From: Dactylosporangium fulvum
Lineage (GTDB): Bacteria; Actinomycetota; Actinomycetes; Mycobacteriales; Micromonosporaceae
Reading direction: 5' to 3'
Length of the DNA stretch: 64,000 nucleotides
Assembly: GCF_025137375.1 (NCBI RefSeq)
Contig: NZ_CP073720.1
Location: forward strand, 1,636,501 to 1,700,500
Shown here: positions 57,805 to 64,000 of the stretch, one piece after another
How the letters are laid out: the number at the start of each line of letters is the position of its first letter
How positions within the stretch are numbered: position 1 is the first letter of the stretch
The notes under the pieces: generated by a model
Told to the model about the DNA's origin: nothing
The model's database searches: none
The model's input: the letters and a program-made list of their open reading frames with translations, nothing else
Made by a program: the position numbers and the translations under genes

Positions 57805-58865
57805 GTCAGGGTCAGCGGTTCCGGCGCCGTGCGATGCGTCGGGGATACAAGGTCGACGAGGTCGACACGTTCCTCGACCGGGTGGAAGCAACGCTCTCCG
57901 GAGACCCTATGGGCGCGCCGGTGAGCGCTCAGGAGGTCCACGACGTGGTCTTCCGAGTCCGCTTCGGTGGCTACGACGAGTGGCAGGTCGACCTGCACCT
58001 TGACCGTGTCGAGCGCCAGCTGGCCGAGCTCGAGGAGCGCGGCGGCGGTGGGTTCGGCCGGGCCCTTGACCCCCGCACCAGCGGTGAGATGCGCATGGCT
58101 CCCGAGCGCATGCCGGAGCGTATGGCACCGCCCCCCGCCGACCGTATGGGTCCGCCGCCCGTCGACCGCATGGGTCCGCCCCCGGTCGACCGAATGGGAC
58201 CGCCGCCCATGGACCGCATGGCTCCCGACCGGATGGGTCCGCCTCCGATGGAGCGCATGGCACCTCCCGTCGTCCCGGCGCCCCCGATGCCGACCCGCCC
58301 GACCCCGGCGCCGCCCGGCCCGCCGCCGCGCGACCCGGCGTACGGTCGCTATGACGAGCCCACCTACGGCGGCGCGTTCGACGACGACCGCGGCTACGAC
58401 CCGGCGCCCCGCCAGCCGCGCGGCGACATGACCGCCGAGATCCGGATGGACCGCGACCGGCCCGAGCCGGTCACCTACGGCGGCGGCCCCGGCCCGGACC
58501 GCGACCCGTATGGCCCTGGTCCCGGCCCCGACCCGTATGGTGCCCCGGCTGGCGGCGACCCGTATGGTGCCCCGGGTGGCGGCGACCCGTATGGCGCGCC
58601 GGTCCAGCACCAGTCGTCCGAGGTGGCCCGCATCGACCAGCTCCGTCGGACGTTCCAGTTGCGCCGGTTCGGCAGCGGTTACGACCGGGCTCAGGTCGAC
58701 CGTCTCTTCGAGGGCGTCATGGCGTCGCTCTCAGGTCGCGGCGGCCCGCTGACCGACGGCGACCTCGACCCGTCGCACTTCAACCTGGTCCCCGGCGGCT
58801 ACTTCGAGGCCGAGGTCGACGCGGCCCTCAAGGAGGTCCGCGACATCGTGACGCGCCGCCGCTAG
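57801..58865 (+). CDS. DivIVA-domain repeat protein
   Basis: The 354-residue protein carries four short DivIVA-like helical modules (pattern F-x-R-x-GY-x3-VD) at about 7-28, 51-71, 285-306 and 327-348. The middle (about 95-270) is disordered: DRMGPPPV units repeated several times, then a charged Asp/Arg/Tyr section, then GGDPYGAP units. Such proteins probably scaffold polar or septal complexes. The GTG overlaps the rlmN stop, so translation is coupled. Function is inferred from the modules only. Confidence 0.75.
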   Translation: MSQGQRFRRRAMRRGYKVDEVDTFLDRVEATLSGDPMGAPVSAQEVHDVVFRVRFGGYDEWQVDLHLDRVERQLAELEERGGGGFGRALDPRTSGEMRMAPERMPERMAPPPADRMGPPPVDRMGPPPVDRMGPPPMDRMAPDRMGPPPMERMAPPVVPAPPMPTRPTPAPPGPPPRDPAYGRYDEPTYGGAFDDDRGYDPAPRQPRGDMTAEIRMDRDRPEPVTYGGGPGPDRDPYGPGPGPDPYGAPAGGDPYGAPGGGDPYGAPVQHQSSEVARIDQLRRTFQLRRFGSGYDRAQVDRLFEGVMASLSGRGGPLTDGDLDPSHFNLVPGGYFEAEVDAALKEVRDIVTRRR

Positions 58866-59181
58866 GCCCGCGTCACCCCGGTTCACGGCGCGCCCGACGC
58901 CAACCGGGCGCGCCGGCTGCCGCTCCGACCCGGGTCTCCCGCAGGCTGGTGTGATCATGCTCGTGTCCCGTGCGACGGACGCGTGGCCAGCGCATCCCCT
59001 CATGCGATGATCTTGCAGTTGTGATGCCTGGCGAATCCGGACAAAGTAGGAGTGTCGTGGCGCCGCAGTTGCAAGATCAACGTGTGTGGCGATGCGACGG
59101 CAGGGAGGCCGTCAGGCCTGGACGCTCGCCCATGTCGGGCCGGACCAGGCGCCGACGGTGATTCGGCTGTGGGAATCCGGG
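58866..59181. other. intergenic region with the second palindrome
   Basis: No gene is supported in these 316 bases. The region contains the repeat copy 59007-59080 and, to its right, sequence leading to the small membrane gene on the minus strand. No clear terminator follows the DivIVA-repeat gene. Confidence 0.5.
59007..59080 (-). repeat. GATCTTGCA palindromic repeat, copy 2
   Basis: Arms 59009-59028 and 59059-59078: of 20 pairs, 15 are Watson-Crick, four are G.T wobbles and one is a mismatch. The centre is the reverse complement of copy 1's (CGACACTCC and TTTGTCC), so this copy is inverted relative to 22397-22469. Confidence 0.75.
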
Positions 59182-59400
59182 TCAGCGCAGGCCGTTGCGG
59201 CGCAGGACCCAGTCGCCGACCAGGGCCAGCAGCAGCACGGCGGCGCCGGCGATCAACCAGATGTCCTCGACGCGGCCCTCGTGGTTGCCGATCAGCATGC
59301 TCAGCAGCAGCAGCACCGTGACGGCCGCACCGAAGCGGGCCGCGCGCGGGTGTCCCGGCTTGTGCTGGTCGGGGGAGGTCACTGGCTCGTGCTCGGCCAC
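59182..59400 (-). CDS. small two-helix membrane protein
   Basis: A 72-residue protein begins at GTG 59400 with GAAAGGA 6 bases upstream. After 20 polar residues come two membrane helices (about 22-37 and 48-65) and a basic end (RRNGLR). No family is recognised. It is divergent from the MBL/Rieske gene, with 124 bp between them. Confidence 0.6.
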   Translation of the reverse strand: MAEHEPVTSPDQHKPGHPRAARFGAAVTVLLLLSMLIGNHEGRVEDIWLIAGAAVLLLALVGDWVLRRNGLR

Positions 59401-59524
59401 GGTGTGTCCTTTCACTGCTGACGGTCTTCCACAAGTCTGGCATGCGGCACCGGAACCGACGGCTGCGGGTCGGTCGGGTAGCGTCGGGATCGGCGCCACA
59501 CGTACCAGATCAAGGAGGAACGCG

Positions 59525-61126
59525 GTGCGTATCACCGGGACCGGCCACGCGAGCCTGCGGATCGACACGGCCGCCGGCAGCATTCTGTGCGACCCGTGGG
59601 TCAATCCAGCGTATTTCGCGTCGTGGTTCCCGTTTCCCGACAATTCCCAGCTCGACTGGGAGGCGCTCGGCGATTGCGACTACCTTTACGTGTCGCATCT
59701 GCACCGGGACCATTTCGACGCCGAGCACCTCAAGCGGTTCGTCTCGAAGAAGGCGACGGTGCTGCTGCCGGAGTTTCCGACGAGCGAGATGCGTGACGAG
59801 CTGACCGGGCTCGGTTTCACGAAGTTCCTCGAGACGAAGTCGGACCAGGTCCACGAGCTCGACGGCGGCCTGAAGATCATGATCCAGGCGCTGACGTCAC
59901 CGACGGACGGGCCGATCGGCGACTCGTCGCTGTGGGTCGAATACGACGGGATTCGTATCCTCAACCAGAACGACGCCCGCCCGACGGACCTGACGACATT
60001 CAACGCGCTCGGGCACGTGCACGCCCATCTGCTGCAGTTCTCCGGCGCGATCTGGTATCCGATGGTGTACGAGCTGCCCGAGTCCGCCAAGCGCGCTTTC
60101 GGCAAGCAGAAGCGCGACCGGCAGTTCGACCGCACGTTCCGGTACATCAACGATCTGAAGGCCTCCCACGTGGTGCCGATCGCCGGGCCGCCGTGCTTCC
60201 TCGACGACGAGCTCTGGCAGTTCAACGACATCTTCGGTGACGAAGGAAATATCTTCCCCGACCAGTGGGTGTTCCAGCAGGAGTACGCGAAGGTCGGCGG
60301 CACCAACTCGATCGTCCTGCTGCCCGGCTCGGTGATGTCGCTTTCCGCCGACGGCGCCGAAACGACGCACCCGGTCGACAGCCTCGAGGATTTTTTCGCG
60401 CACAAGCGGGAGCACCTCGAGGAGATGCGCGAGCGGAAGCGGCCGATCATCGAGGCCGCCAAGGCGTCCTGGCGGCACCCCGAGATCGACCTGCTGAAGG
60501 AGATGAAGCGGCGGATCGAGCCGCTGCTCGACGAGTCGGTGTATCTCGCGAAGGGCGTCGGCGGCCCGGTGCGTTTTGATCTGGTCGGCTACGACGGCGA
60601 GTCCGTCGAGTCGATCGTCGTCGACTTTCCCGGCAAGCAGGTGCGGCATTACGCCGACGAGAAGGTGCGCTACCGGTTCCGCACCGAGCGCGCCCTCATC
60701 GAGCACCTGCTCTTCATCGAAGAGGTCGACTGGGTCAACTCGCTGTTCCTTTCCTGCCGGTTCTCCGCGGCGCGGATCGGGCAGTACAACGAGTTCGTCT
60801 ACTCGTTCTTCAAGTGCCTGTCGGAAGAGCGCCTGCAGTACGCGGAGGGCTGGTTCGACCAGCAGAAGCCCGACGCCGAGGACATCAAGCTCGGCGACTG
60901 GATCGTGCAGCGGCGCTGCCCGCACCTCAAGGCCGACCTGACCCGGTTCGGCATCATCGACGGCAACACGCTGACCTGCCAGCTCCACGGTTGGAAGTTC
61001 GACCTGTCGAGCGGACGCTGCCTCACGAGCGTCGGCCATGAGCTTCGGTCACGCAGAGCAGGCGCGTCGGCACCCGACGGTGACACCGGCGCGGCAGCGG
61101 CGGAAAGTGTCGTAGGGCAGGGCTAG
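59525..61126 (+). CDS. metallo-beta-lactamase fold / Rieske 2Fe-2S fusion protein
   Basis: The 533-residue protein has an N-terminal MBL-type hydrolase domain with the HxHxDH metal motif HLHRDH (residues 58-63), as in UlaG-like proteins. The C-terminal Rieske cluster motif is Cys465-Pro-His467 and Cys485-x2-His488 with 17 residues between. An MBL-Rieske combination is known from CMP-Neu5Ac hydroxylase, which has Rieske first; here the order is reversed. The substrate is unknown, a hydroxylase-like or redox role being possible. GTG 59525 follows AAGGAGGA. Confidence 0.75.
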   Translation: MRITGTGHASLRIDTAAGSILCDPWVNPAYFASWFPFPDNSQLDWEALGDCDYLYVSHLHRDHFDAEHLKRFVSKKATVLLPEFPTSEMRDELTGLGFTKFLETKSDQVHELDGGLKIMIQALTSPTDGPIGDSSLWVEYDGIRILNQNDARPTDLTTFNALGHVHAHLLQFSGAIWYPMVYELPESAKRAFGKQKRDRQFDRTFRYINDLKASHVVPIAGPPCFLDDELWQFNDIFGDEGNIFPDQWVFQQEYAKVGGTNSIVLLPGSVMSLSADGAETTHPVDSLEDFFAHKREHLEEMRERKRPIIEAAKASWRHPEIDLLKEMKRRIEPLLDESVYLAKGVGGPVRFDLVGYDGESVESIVVDFPGKQVRHYADEKVRYRFRTERALIEHLLFIEEVDWVNSLFLSCRFSAARIGQYNEFVYSFFKCLSEERLQYAEGWFDQQKPDAEDIKLGDWIVQRRCPHLKADLTRFGIIDGNTLTCQLHGWKFDLSSGRCLTSVGHELRSRRAGASAPDGDTGAAAAESVVGQG

Positions 61127-61158
61127 CGTCCCCGGCAACAGTGCGATGGGGGGCCCTG

Positions 61159-61896
61159 ATGCTCGACAAAGTCCGCAAGTTGCTGGCCAAGGCCGAAGAT
61201 CCGGCGTGCACCCGGGAGGAGGCGGAGGCGCTCACCGCCAAGGCGGCTGAGCTGATCGCCAAATACGGCATCGATCAGGCGGTCCTGGCGGCGGCCGAGG
61301 CCGCCGGCCGGCCACAGACGGTGGGCAACCGCCAGCTCGAGCTCCAGGCGCCCTATCTGCGGGAAAAGGCGCACCTGCTGCACGTCGTGGCCGGGTCGCT
61401 GCGCTGCCGGTCGATCCGGCTGGAGCGGCGCGGCCCCGACGGCCTGAGCATCTCGATGCACCTGTTCGGGTTCGAGGCCGACATCGCCGGGGTCGAGCTG
61501 CTGTTCGCCTCCCTGCTGGTGCAGGCGGCCCGCGGGCTGCTCGCCGAGCAGGTGCCGCCGGGGGAGCAGGTCGCGGCGTGGCGCCGGTCGTGGCTGGTCG
61601 GGTTCGCCTCGGCGGTGGCGCACCGCTTCGCCGAGGCCGACCGGCGCAGCCGGGAGCACGAGGAGGCGCGGGCGCCGGGGGTGGCGCTCGTCCTCGCCGA
61701 TCGGCAGCAGGCGGTCGACCGGGCCGTCGAGGAGCAATATCCACTGCTCACCCGAGGCCGGGCGCGGCGGCTCACCGGCGGGGGATTCGCGGCCGGCAAG
61801 GAGGCGGGGCGGCGGGCCGACCTGGGCGGTGCGCGGGTGGCCGCGGCCGAGCGGCACGCCGTCAGCGGGGGGCGTTCTCGACCTGCTCCCGGGTGA
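61159..61896 (+). CDS. DUF2786 domain protein
   Basis: The 245-residue protein has an N-terminal DUF2786 domain, MLDKVRKLLAKAEDPACTRE and continuing AEALTAKAAELIAKYGID (first 45 residues). The middle is helical, and the C-terminus is basic and Gly/Arg-rich. The family has no assigned function. ATG 61159 with GGGGGG upstream is preferred; GTG 61141 would add six residues. It lies downstream of the MBL/Rieske gene and before the T-box. Confidence 0.7.
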   Translation: MLDKVRKLLAKAEDPACTREEAEALTAKAAELIAKYGIDQAVLAAAEAAGRPQTVGNRQLELQAPYLREKAHLLHVVAGSLRCRSIRLERRGPDGLSISMHLFGFEADIAGVELLFASLLVQAARGLLAEQVPPGEQVAAWRRSWLVGFASAVAHRFAEADRRSREHEEARAPGVALVLADRQQAVDRAVEEQYPLLTRGRARRLTGGGFAAGKEAGRRADLGGARVAAAERHAVSGGRSRPAPG

Positions 61897-62036
61897 TCGC
61901 CTGCGGGTCGGTGTCCGGGTCCTGGCCGAGTTGCTGGTCGACCGGCACCCGGTCTCCGGCACCTGTCGGTGCTGCTCATGCCTGCTCGAATTCCCGTCGC
62001 GGTCATCCGGAAAACCCGCCTATGCTTTGTCCAGCA

Positions 62037-62194
62037 GCGGGGTGGCGAGTGACGACCGCCGATAGCCCCGCCGGTCTGGCCTTCCGTCATCGAGGCCGAG
62101 AGGCCGCGGCGGCCTGCCGCGGTGAAGGTGTGGTGGCACCGCGACCGGCCCCATCGCCCACACCTCCGGGGAGCGGATTCCCCAGGAGGTGCAC
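62037..62194 (+). promoter_or_regulatory. T-box riboswitch (translational type) before AspRS
   Basis: Stem I: GCGGGG/CCCCGC (62037-62042, 62066-62071) with an inner GGCG/CGCC stem; the candidate specifiers GAC (62051, 62054) and GAT (62061) are all Asp codons. Stem II: GGCCT/AGGCC (62078-62097). Stem III: CCGCGGC/GCCGCGG (62104-62122). The T-box GGTGGCACCGCG (62132-62143) matches the consensus. AGGTGTGG (62126-62133) pairs with CCACACCT (62158-62165), which shares 62163-62165 with the alternative hairpin CCTCC...GGAGG (62163-62189). That hairpin covers the AGGAGG ribosome binding site. Uncharged tRNA should therefore open translation. TGGC fits discriminator G of tRNA-Asp. Confidence 0.8.
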
Positions 62195-63406
62195 ATGCAA
62201 CGCATACTGTCCGACCAGCTCGCGGCCCATACGGGTGAGACCGTCCGGCTCGCCGGCTGGGTCCATCGCCGGCGGGTCCTGTCCAAGGTCGCGTTCCTCG
62301 TGCTGCGCGACCGCCGCGGGCTCGCCCAGGTGGTGTGCCCGTCGGCCGAGCTGCCGCCGGAGGAGACGGTGGTCGAGGTGACCGGGCGGGTCGCCGCCAA
62401 CGCGGTCGCGCCCGGCGGGGTCGAGCTGGTGTCGCCGTCGATCACGGTGTTGTCGCAGGCCGAGCCCCCGCCGGTGGAGCTGTTCCGGCCCGCGCTGGGC
62501 GCCTCGTTGCCCGCGCTGCTCGACCACGCGCCCGTCACGCTGCGGCACCCCTCCCGGCGCGAGGTCTTCGCGGCGTCGTCGGCGGCGGTGCGGGCCTTCC
62601 GGTCGACGCTCGACGAGCTCGGGTTCACGGAGGTCTTCACGCCGAAGATCGTCGGCACCGCGACCGAGTCCGGCGCCAACGTGTTCGCCATCGACTACTT
62701 CGGCCGGCCCGCGTATCTCGCCCAGTCCCCGCAGTTCTACAAGCAGACGATGGTCGGCGTGTTCGAGCGGGTCTACGAGGTGGGGCCGGTGTTCCGGGCC
62801 GAGCCGCACGACACGTCGCGGCACCTGGCGGCGTATACGTCCCTCGACGCCGAGCTCGGGTTCATCGCCGACCATCGCGACGTGATGGAGGTGCTGACGG
62901 CGGTGCTCCGGTCGATGGTGCGGGCCACCGGGGCCGAGGGTGTGCGGCTGCCCGGGACGGTGCCGGTGCTGCACTTCGGCGAGGCGCTGGAGATCGCCGG
63001 TGCCGCGCCGGACGAGCCGGACCTGGCGCCGGAGCACGAGCGTGCGATCGGGGCGTGGGCACTGCGGGAGCACGGGTCCGACTTCGTCTACGTGGAGGGG
63101 TATCCGATGGTGAAGCGGCCCTTCTACACGTATCCGGAGCGGTCGTTCGACCTGATCTTCCGCGGGATGGAGCTGGTCACCGGCGGGCAGCGCCTGCACC
63201 GGTACGAGGACTACGTCGCCGCGCTGACCGCCCGCGGCGAGCAGCCGGAGGCGTATGCGTCGTACCTCGCGGCGTTCCGCCACGGGATGCCGCCGCACGG
63301 CGGGTTCGCGATCGGGCTGGAGCGGTTCATGGCGCGGTTGACCGGCGCGGCGAACGTCCGCGAGACGACGCTCTTCCCGCGTGACCTGCACCGGCTCGCG
63401 CCGTAA
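62195..63406 (+). CDS. archaeal-type aspartyl-tRNA synthetase, probably non-discriminating
   Basis: This 403-residue class IIb synthetase lacks the insertion domain of bacterial AspRS and has the archaeal architecture. It has an N-terminal OB-fold anticodon domain (GWVHRRR; His24), YLAQSPQFYKQ, motif 2 FRAEPHDTSRH and motif 3 GFAIGLERFMARLTG, then ETTLFPRDLHR. His24 and the Pro in APGG (residue 73) match residues linked to a non-discriminating tRNA-Asp/Asn reading in archaeal-type enzymes. It would be a second AspRS. ATG 62195 is 5 bp after AGGAGG, which the T-box hairpin covers. Confidence 0.88.
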   Translation: MQRILSDQLAAHTGETVRLAGWVHRRRVLSKVAFLVLRDRRGLAQVVCPSAELPPEETVVEVTGRVAANAVAPGGVELVSPSITVLSQAEPPPVELFRPALGASLPALLDHAPVTLRHPSRREVFAASSAAVRAFRSTLDELGFTEVFTPKIVGTATESGANVFAIDYFGRPAYLAQSPQFYKQTMVGVFERVYEVGPVFRAEPHDTSRHLAAYTSLDAELGFIADHRDVMEVLTAVLRSMVRATGAEGVRLPGTVPVLHFGEALEIAGAAPDEPDLAPEHERAIGAWALREHGSDFVYVEGYPMVKRPFYTYPERSFDLIFRGMELVTGGQRLHRYEDYVAALTARGEQPEAYASYLAAFRHGMPPHGGFAIGLERFMARLTGAANVRETTLFPRDLHRLAP

Positions 63407-63411
63407 TTCGA

Positions 63412-63440
63412 TTGCCCGGCATGCAGTGAAGATCTATAAT
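63412..63440 (+). promoter_or_regulatory. strong promoter after AspRS
   Basis: TTGCCC (63412-63417), 17 bp, TATAAT (63435-63440). The -10 box is perfect, rare in such GC-rich DNA. It would start transcription near 63447, at the A of an ATG. Confidence 0.65.
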
Positions 63441-63446
63441 TGGTAC

Positions 63447-63488
63447 ATGCGTACTAACGGGGATGGCGTCTGGGATTCACCGCGATGA
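63447..63488 (+). CDS. candidate leaderless 13-residue micro-ORF
   Basis: ATG 63447, encoding MRTNGDGVWDSPR and then TGA, begins exactly where the transcript from the TATAAT promoter should start, so it would be leaderless. The stop overlaps the next ATG (ATGA). A GTACATGCGTAC inverted repeat covers the start (63443-63454), possibly an operator. Coding status is unproven; it could be a leader peptide. Confidence 0.35.
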   Translation: MRTNGDGVWDSPR

Positions 63489-63577
63489 CGGATGGGCGCG
63501 CGGCGGCCGGCGGGCCGCTGCGCGTCGCATCGGCTCAGCTCGCACCGCTGTTGGTCGTCAACTGCGGTAGCGAATGA
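63485..63577 (+). CDS. candidate 30-residue micro-ORF
   Basis: ATG 63485 overlaps the stop of the 13-codon ORF by 4 bases. The 30-residue product has a polar Gly/Ala/Arg front and ends PLLVVNCGSE, with a single Cys. It could be a small peptide or precursor peptide; no modification enzyme is visible in the window. A perfect terminator hairpin begins 13 bp after the stop. Confidence 0.35.
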   Translation: MTDGRAAAGGPLRVASAQLAPLLVVNCGSE

Positions 63578-63589
63578 CACCTTGACGGC

Positions 63590-63621
63590 AGCGGTCGTTC
63601 CGGAGAGCTGGAACGACCGCT
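63590..63621. terminator. 12-bp perfect hairpin, probably bidirectional terminator
   Basis: AGCGGTCGTTCC (63590-63601) and its exact complement (63610-63621) enclose an 8-base loop, followed on the + strand by a T-rich TCCGACTTTCTGTCT. It sits 14 bp beyond the stop of the minus-strand TetR gene and just after the micro-ORFs, so it can serve both strands. Confidence 0.7.
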
Positions 63622-63634
63622 TCCGACTTTCTGT

Positions 63635-64000
63635 CTACAAAGGATGGTTACGGTACCGGGCCGGGTCGAGGCCGAGCAGCTCGGCGGCCGAGTCCATCTC
63701 GGCGTCGAACATCGGGCCCACGTCGCTCAGCGCGAAGCCGAGGTGGCCGTAGACCTCGAGGGCCACGATGCCGTACATGCGTATCCAGCAGGAGAGGTAC
63801 AAGTGGGCCGCGCCGATCGGCAGGTCGACCGGCCGTGCTCCCTGCGCGCGCAGCTCGTCGACGAATCCGTGCAGTTGCTCGGCCAGTCGCGGGTCGAGGC
63901 CGGTTTCGTCCGGCACCGGAAACGGCGAGTGCTGCCACAGTTCGCCGAACATGTCGGCGAACGAGAGCGCGAACCGGAGTCCCGCGCCGTGCACGCCCGA
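63635..64000 (-). CDS. TetR-family regulator, C-terminal part (5' partial)
   Basis: The frame is open to the window edge; about 121 C-terminal residues are visible. They match the TetR ligand-binding (WHG-type) domain: RFALSFADMFGELW, then LPIGAAHLYLSCWIRMYGIV and ALEVYGHLGFALSD before EMDSAAELLGL. The DNA-binding helix-turn-helix is outside the window. Its 3' end faces the micro-ORF unit. Its target, possibly the nearby promoter, is not known. Confidence 0.75.
   Translation of the reverse strand, partial: SGVHGAGLRFALSFADMFGELWQHSPFPVPDETGLDPRLAEQLHGFVDELRAQGARPVDLPIGAAHLYLSCWIRMYGIVALEVYGHLGFALSDVGPMFDAEMDSAAELLGLDPARYRNHPL

Noticed and set aside
63447..63577. Microcin C-like antibiotic cluster
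   Set aside because: The resemblance of MRTN to MRTGNAN is short, the peptide lacks a C-terminal Asn and no MccB-like adenylating enzyme or exporter is visible. It is kept only as an open question in the findings.
63492..63752. 86-codon frame crossing the terminator
   Set aside because: It runs through the 12-bp hairpin and antisense to the TetR gene, and has no ribosome binding site or recognisable product.

Overview
This window is a piece of a high-GC actinobacterial chromosome, most likely of the family Micromonosporaceae. The evidence is the strong GC bias, the many GTG and TTG starts, dense 4-base stop/start overlaps, and a gene order that matches the conserved actinobacterial block known in Mycobacterium: SepIVA, DUF177, rpmF, rnc, mutM, smc, ftsY, amt-glnK-glnD, ffh, rpsP, rimM, trmD, rplS, lepB, rnhB, DUF2469, yraN, comM, dprA, xerC, M23 peptidase, rpsB, tsf, pyrH, frr, cdsA, rlmN. 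It is core housekeeping chromosome with accessory islands. No tRNA or rRNA gene, insertion sequence, prophage or CRISPR array was seen.

Layout. Bases 1-8.4 kb hold the end of recG, rsmD, coaD, a SepIVA-like septation protein, DUF177-rpmF-plsX-rnc, a PIG-V-like membrane mannosyltransferase and mutM. 8.5-10 kb holds a minus-strand CAP protein and a spherulin-4-like protein. 10.2-15.6 kb holds a small coiled-coil protein, smc, a HAD phosphatase and a convergent glutathione peroxidase. 15.8-22.4 kb is an accessory catabolic operon: aldehyde dehydrogenase, a CUT2-type sugar ABC transporter (ATPase, permease, lipoprotein) and a large secreted protein with an F5/8-type C domain. 22.5-26.8 kb holds a degenerate Nudix protein, a PhoD phosphatase, ftsY and a phosphotransferase. 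26.8-31 kb is the nitrogen operon amt-glnK-glnD behind a recognisable GlnR box. 31-41.3 kb holds ffh, an amidohydrolase, two tandem DUF402 proteins, rpsP-khpA-rimM-trmD-rplS, two signal peptidases, a Nudix hydrolase, rnhB and DUF2469. 41.3-50.2 kb holds an M23 peptidase, an aminotransferase V, xerC, an ACT protein, a MarR-GNAT fusion, yraN-comM-dprA and a DapC-like aminotransferase. 50.3-52.4 kb holds a low-complexity membrane protein and a long non-coding stretch with a 14-bp tandem repeat. 52.4-58.9 kb holds rpsB-tsf and pyrH-frr-cdsA-rlmN plus a DivIVA-repeat protein. 59-64 kb is accessory: a small membrane protein, an MBL-fold/Rieske fusion, a DUF2786 protein, an archaeal-type aspartyl-tRNA synthetase behind a T-box riboswitch, a small promoter/terminator unit with two micro-ORFs, and the end of a TetR-type regulator.

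The most interesting signals are non-coding. (1) A complete, apparently translational T-box lies upstream of a second, archaeal-type AspRS. Its antisequestrator and Shine-Dalgarno sequestrator share bases, and the visible specifier candidates are Asp codons. (2) Immediately after that gene, a TTGCCC-N17-TATAAT promoter, a leaderless 13-codon ORF, an overlapping 30-codon ORF and a perfect 12-bp terminator form a compact unannotated unit. (3) Paired TTGTCCACA motifs with identical 18-bp spacing sit about 54 bp upstream of both the M23 gene and yraN-comM-dprA. (4) Two diverged copies of a GATCTTGCA palindrome keep their pairing partly through G.U wobbles. (5) Twin palindromes sit on the promoter of the MarR-GNAT gene. 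(6) A GlnR box lies upstream of amt.
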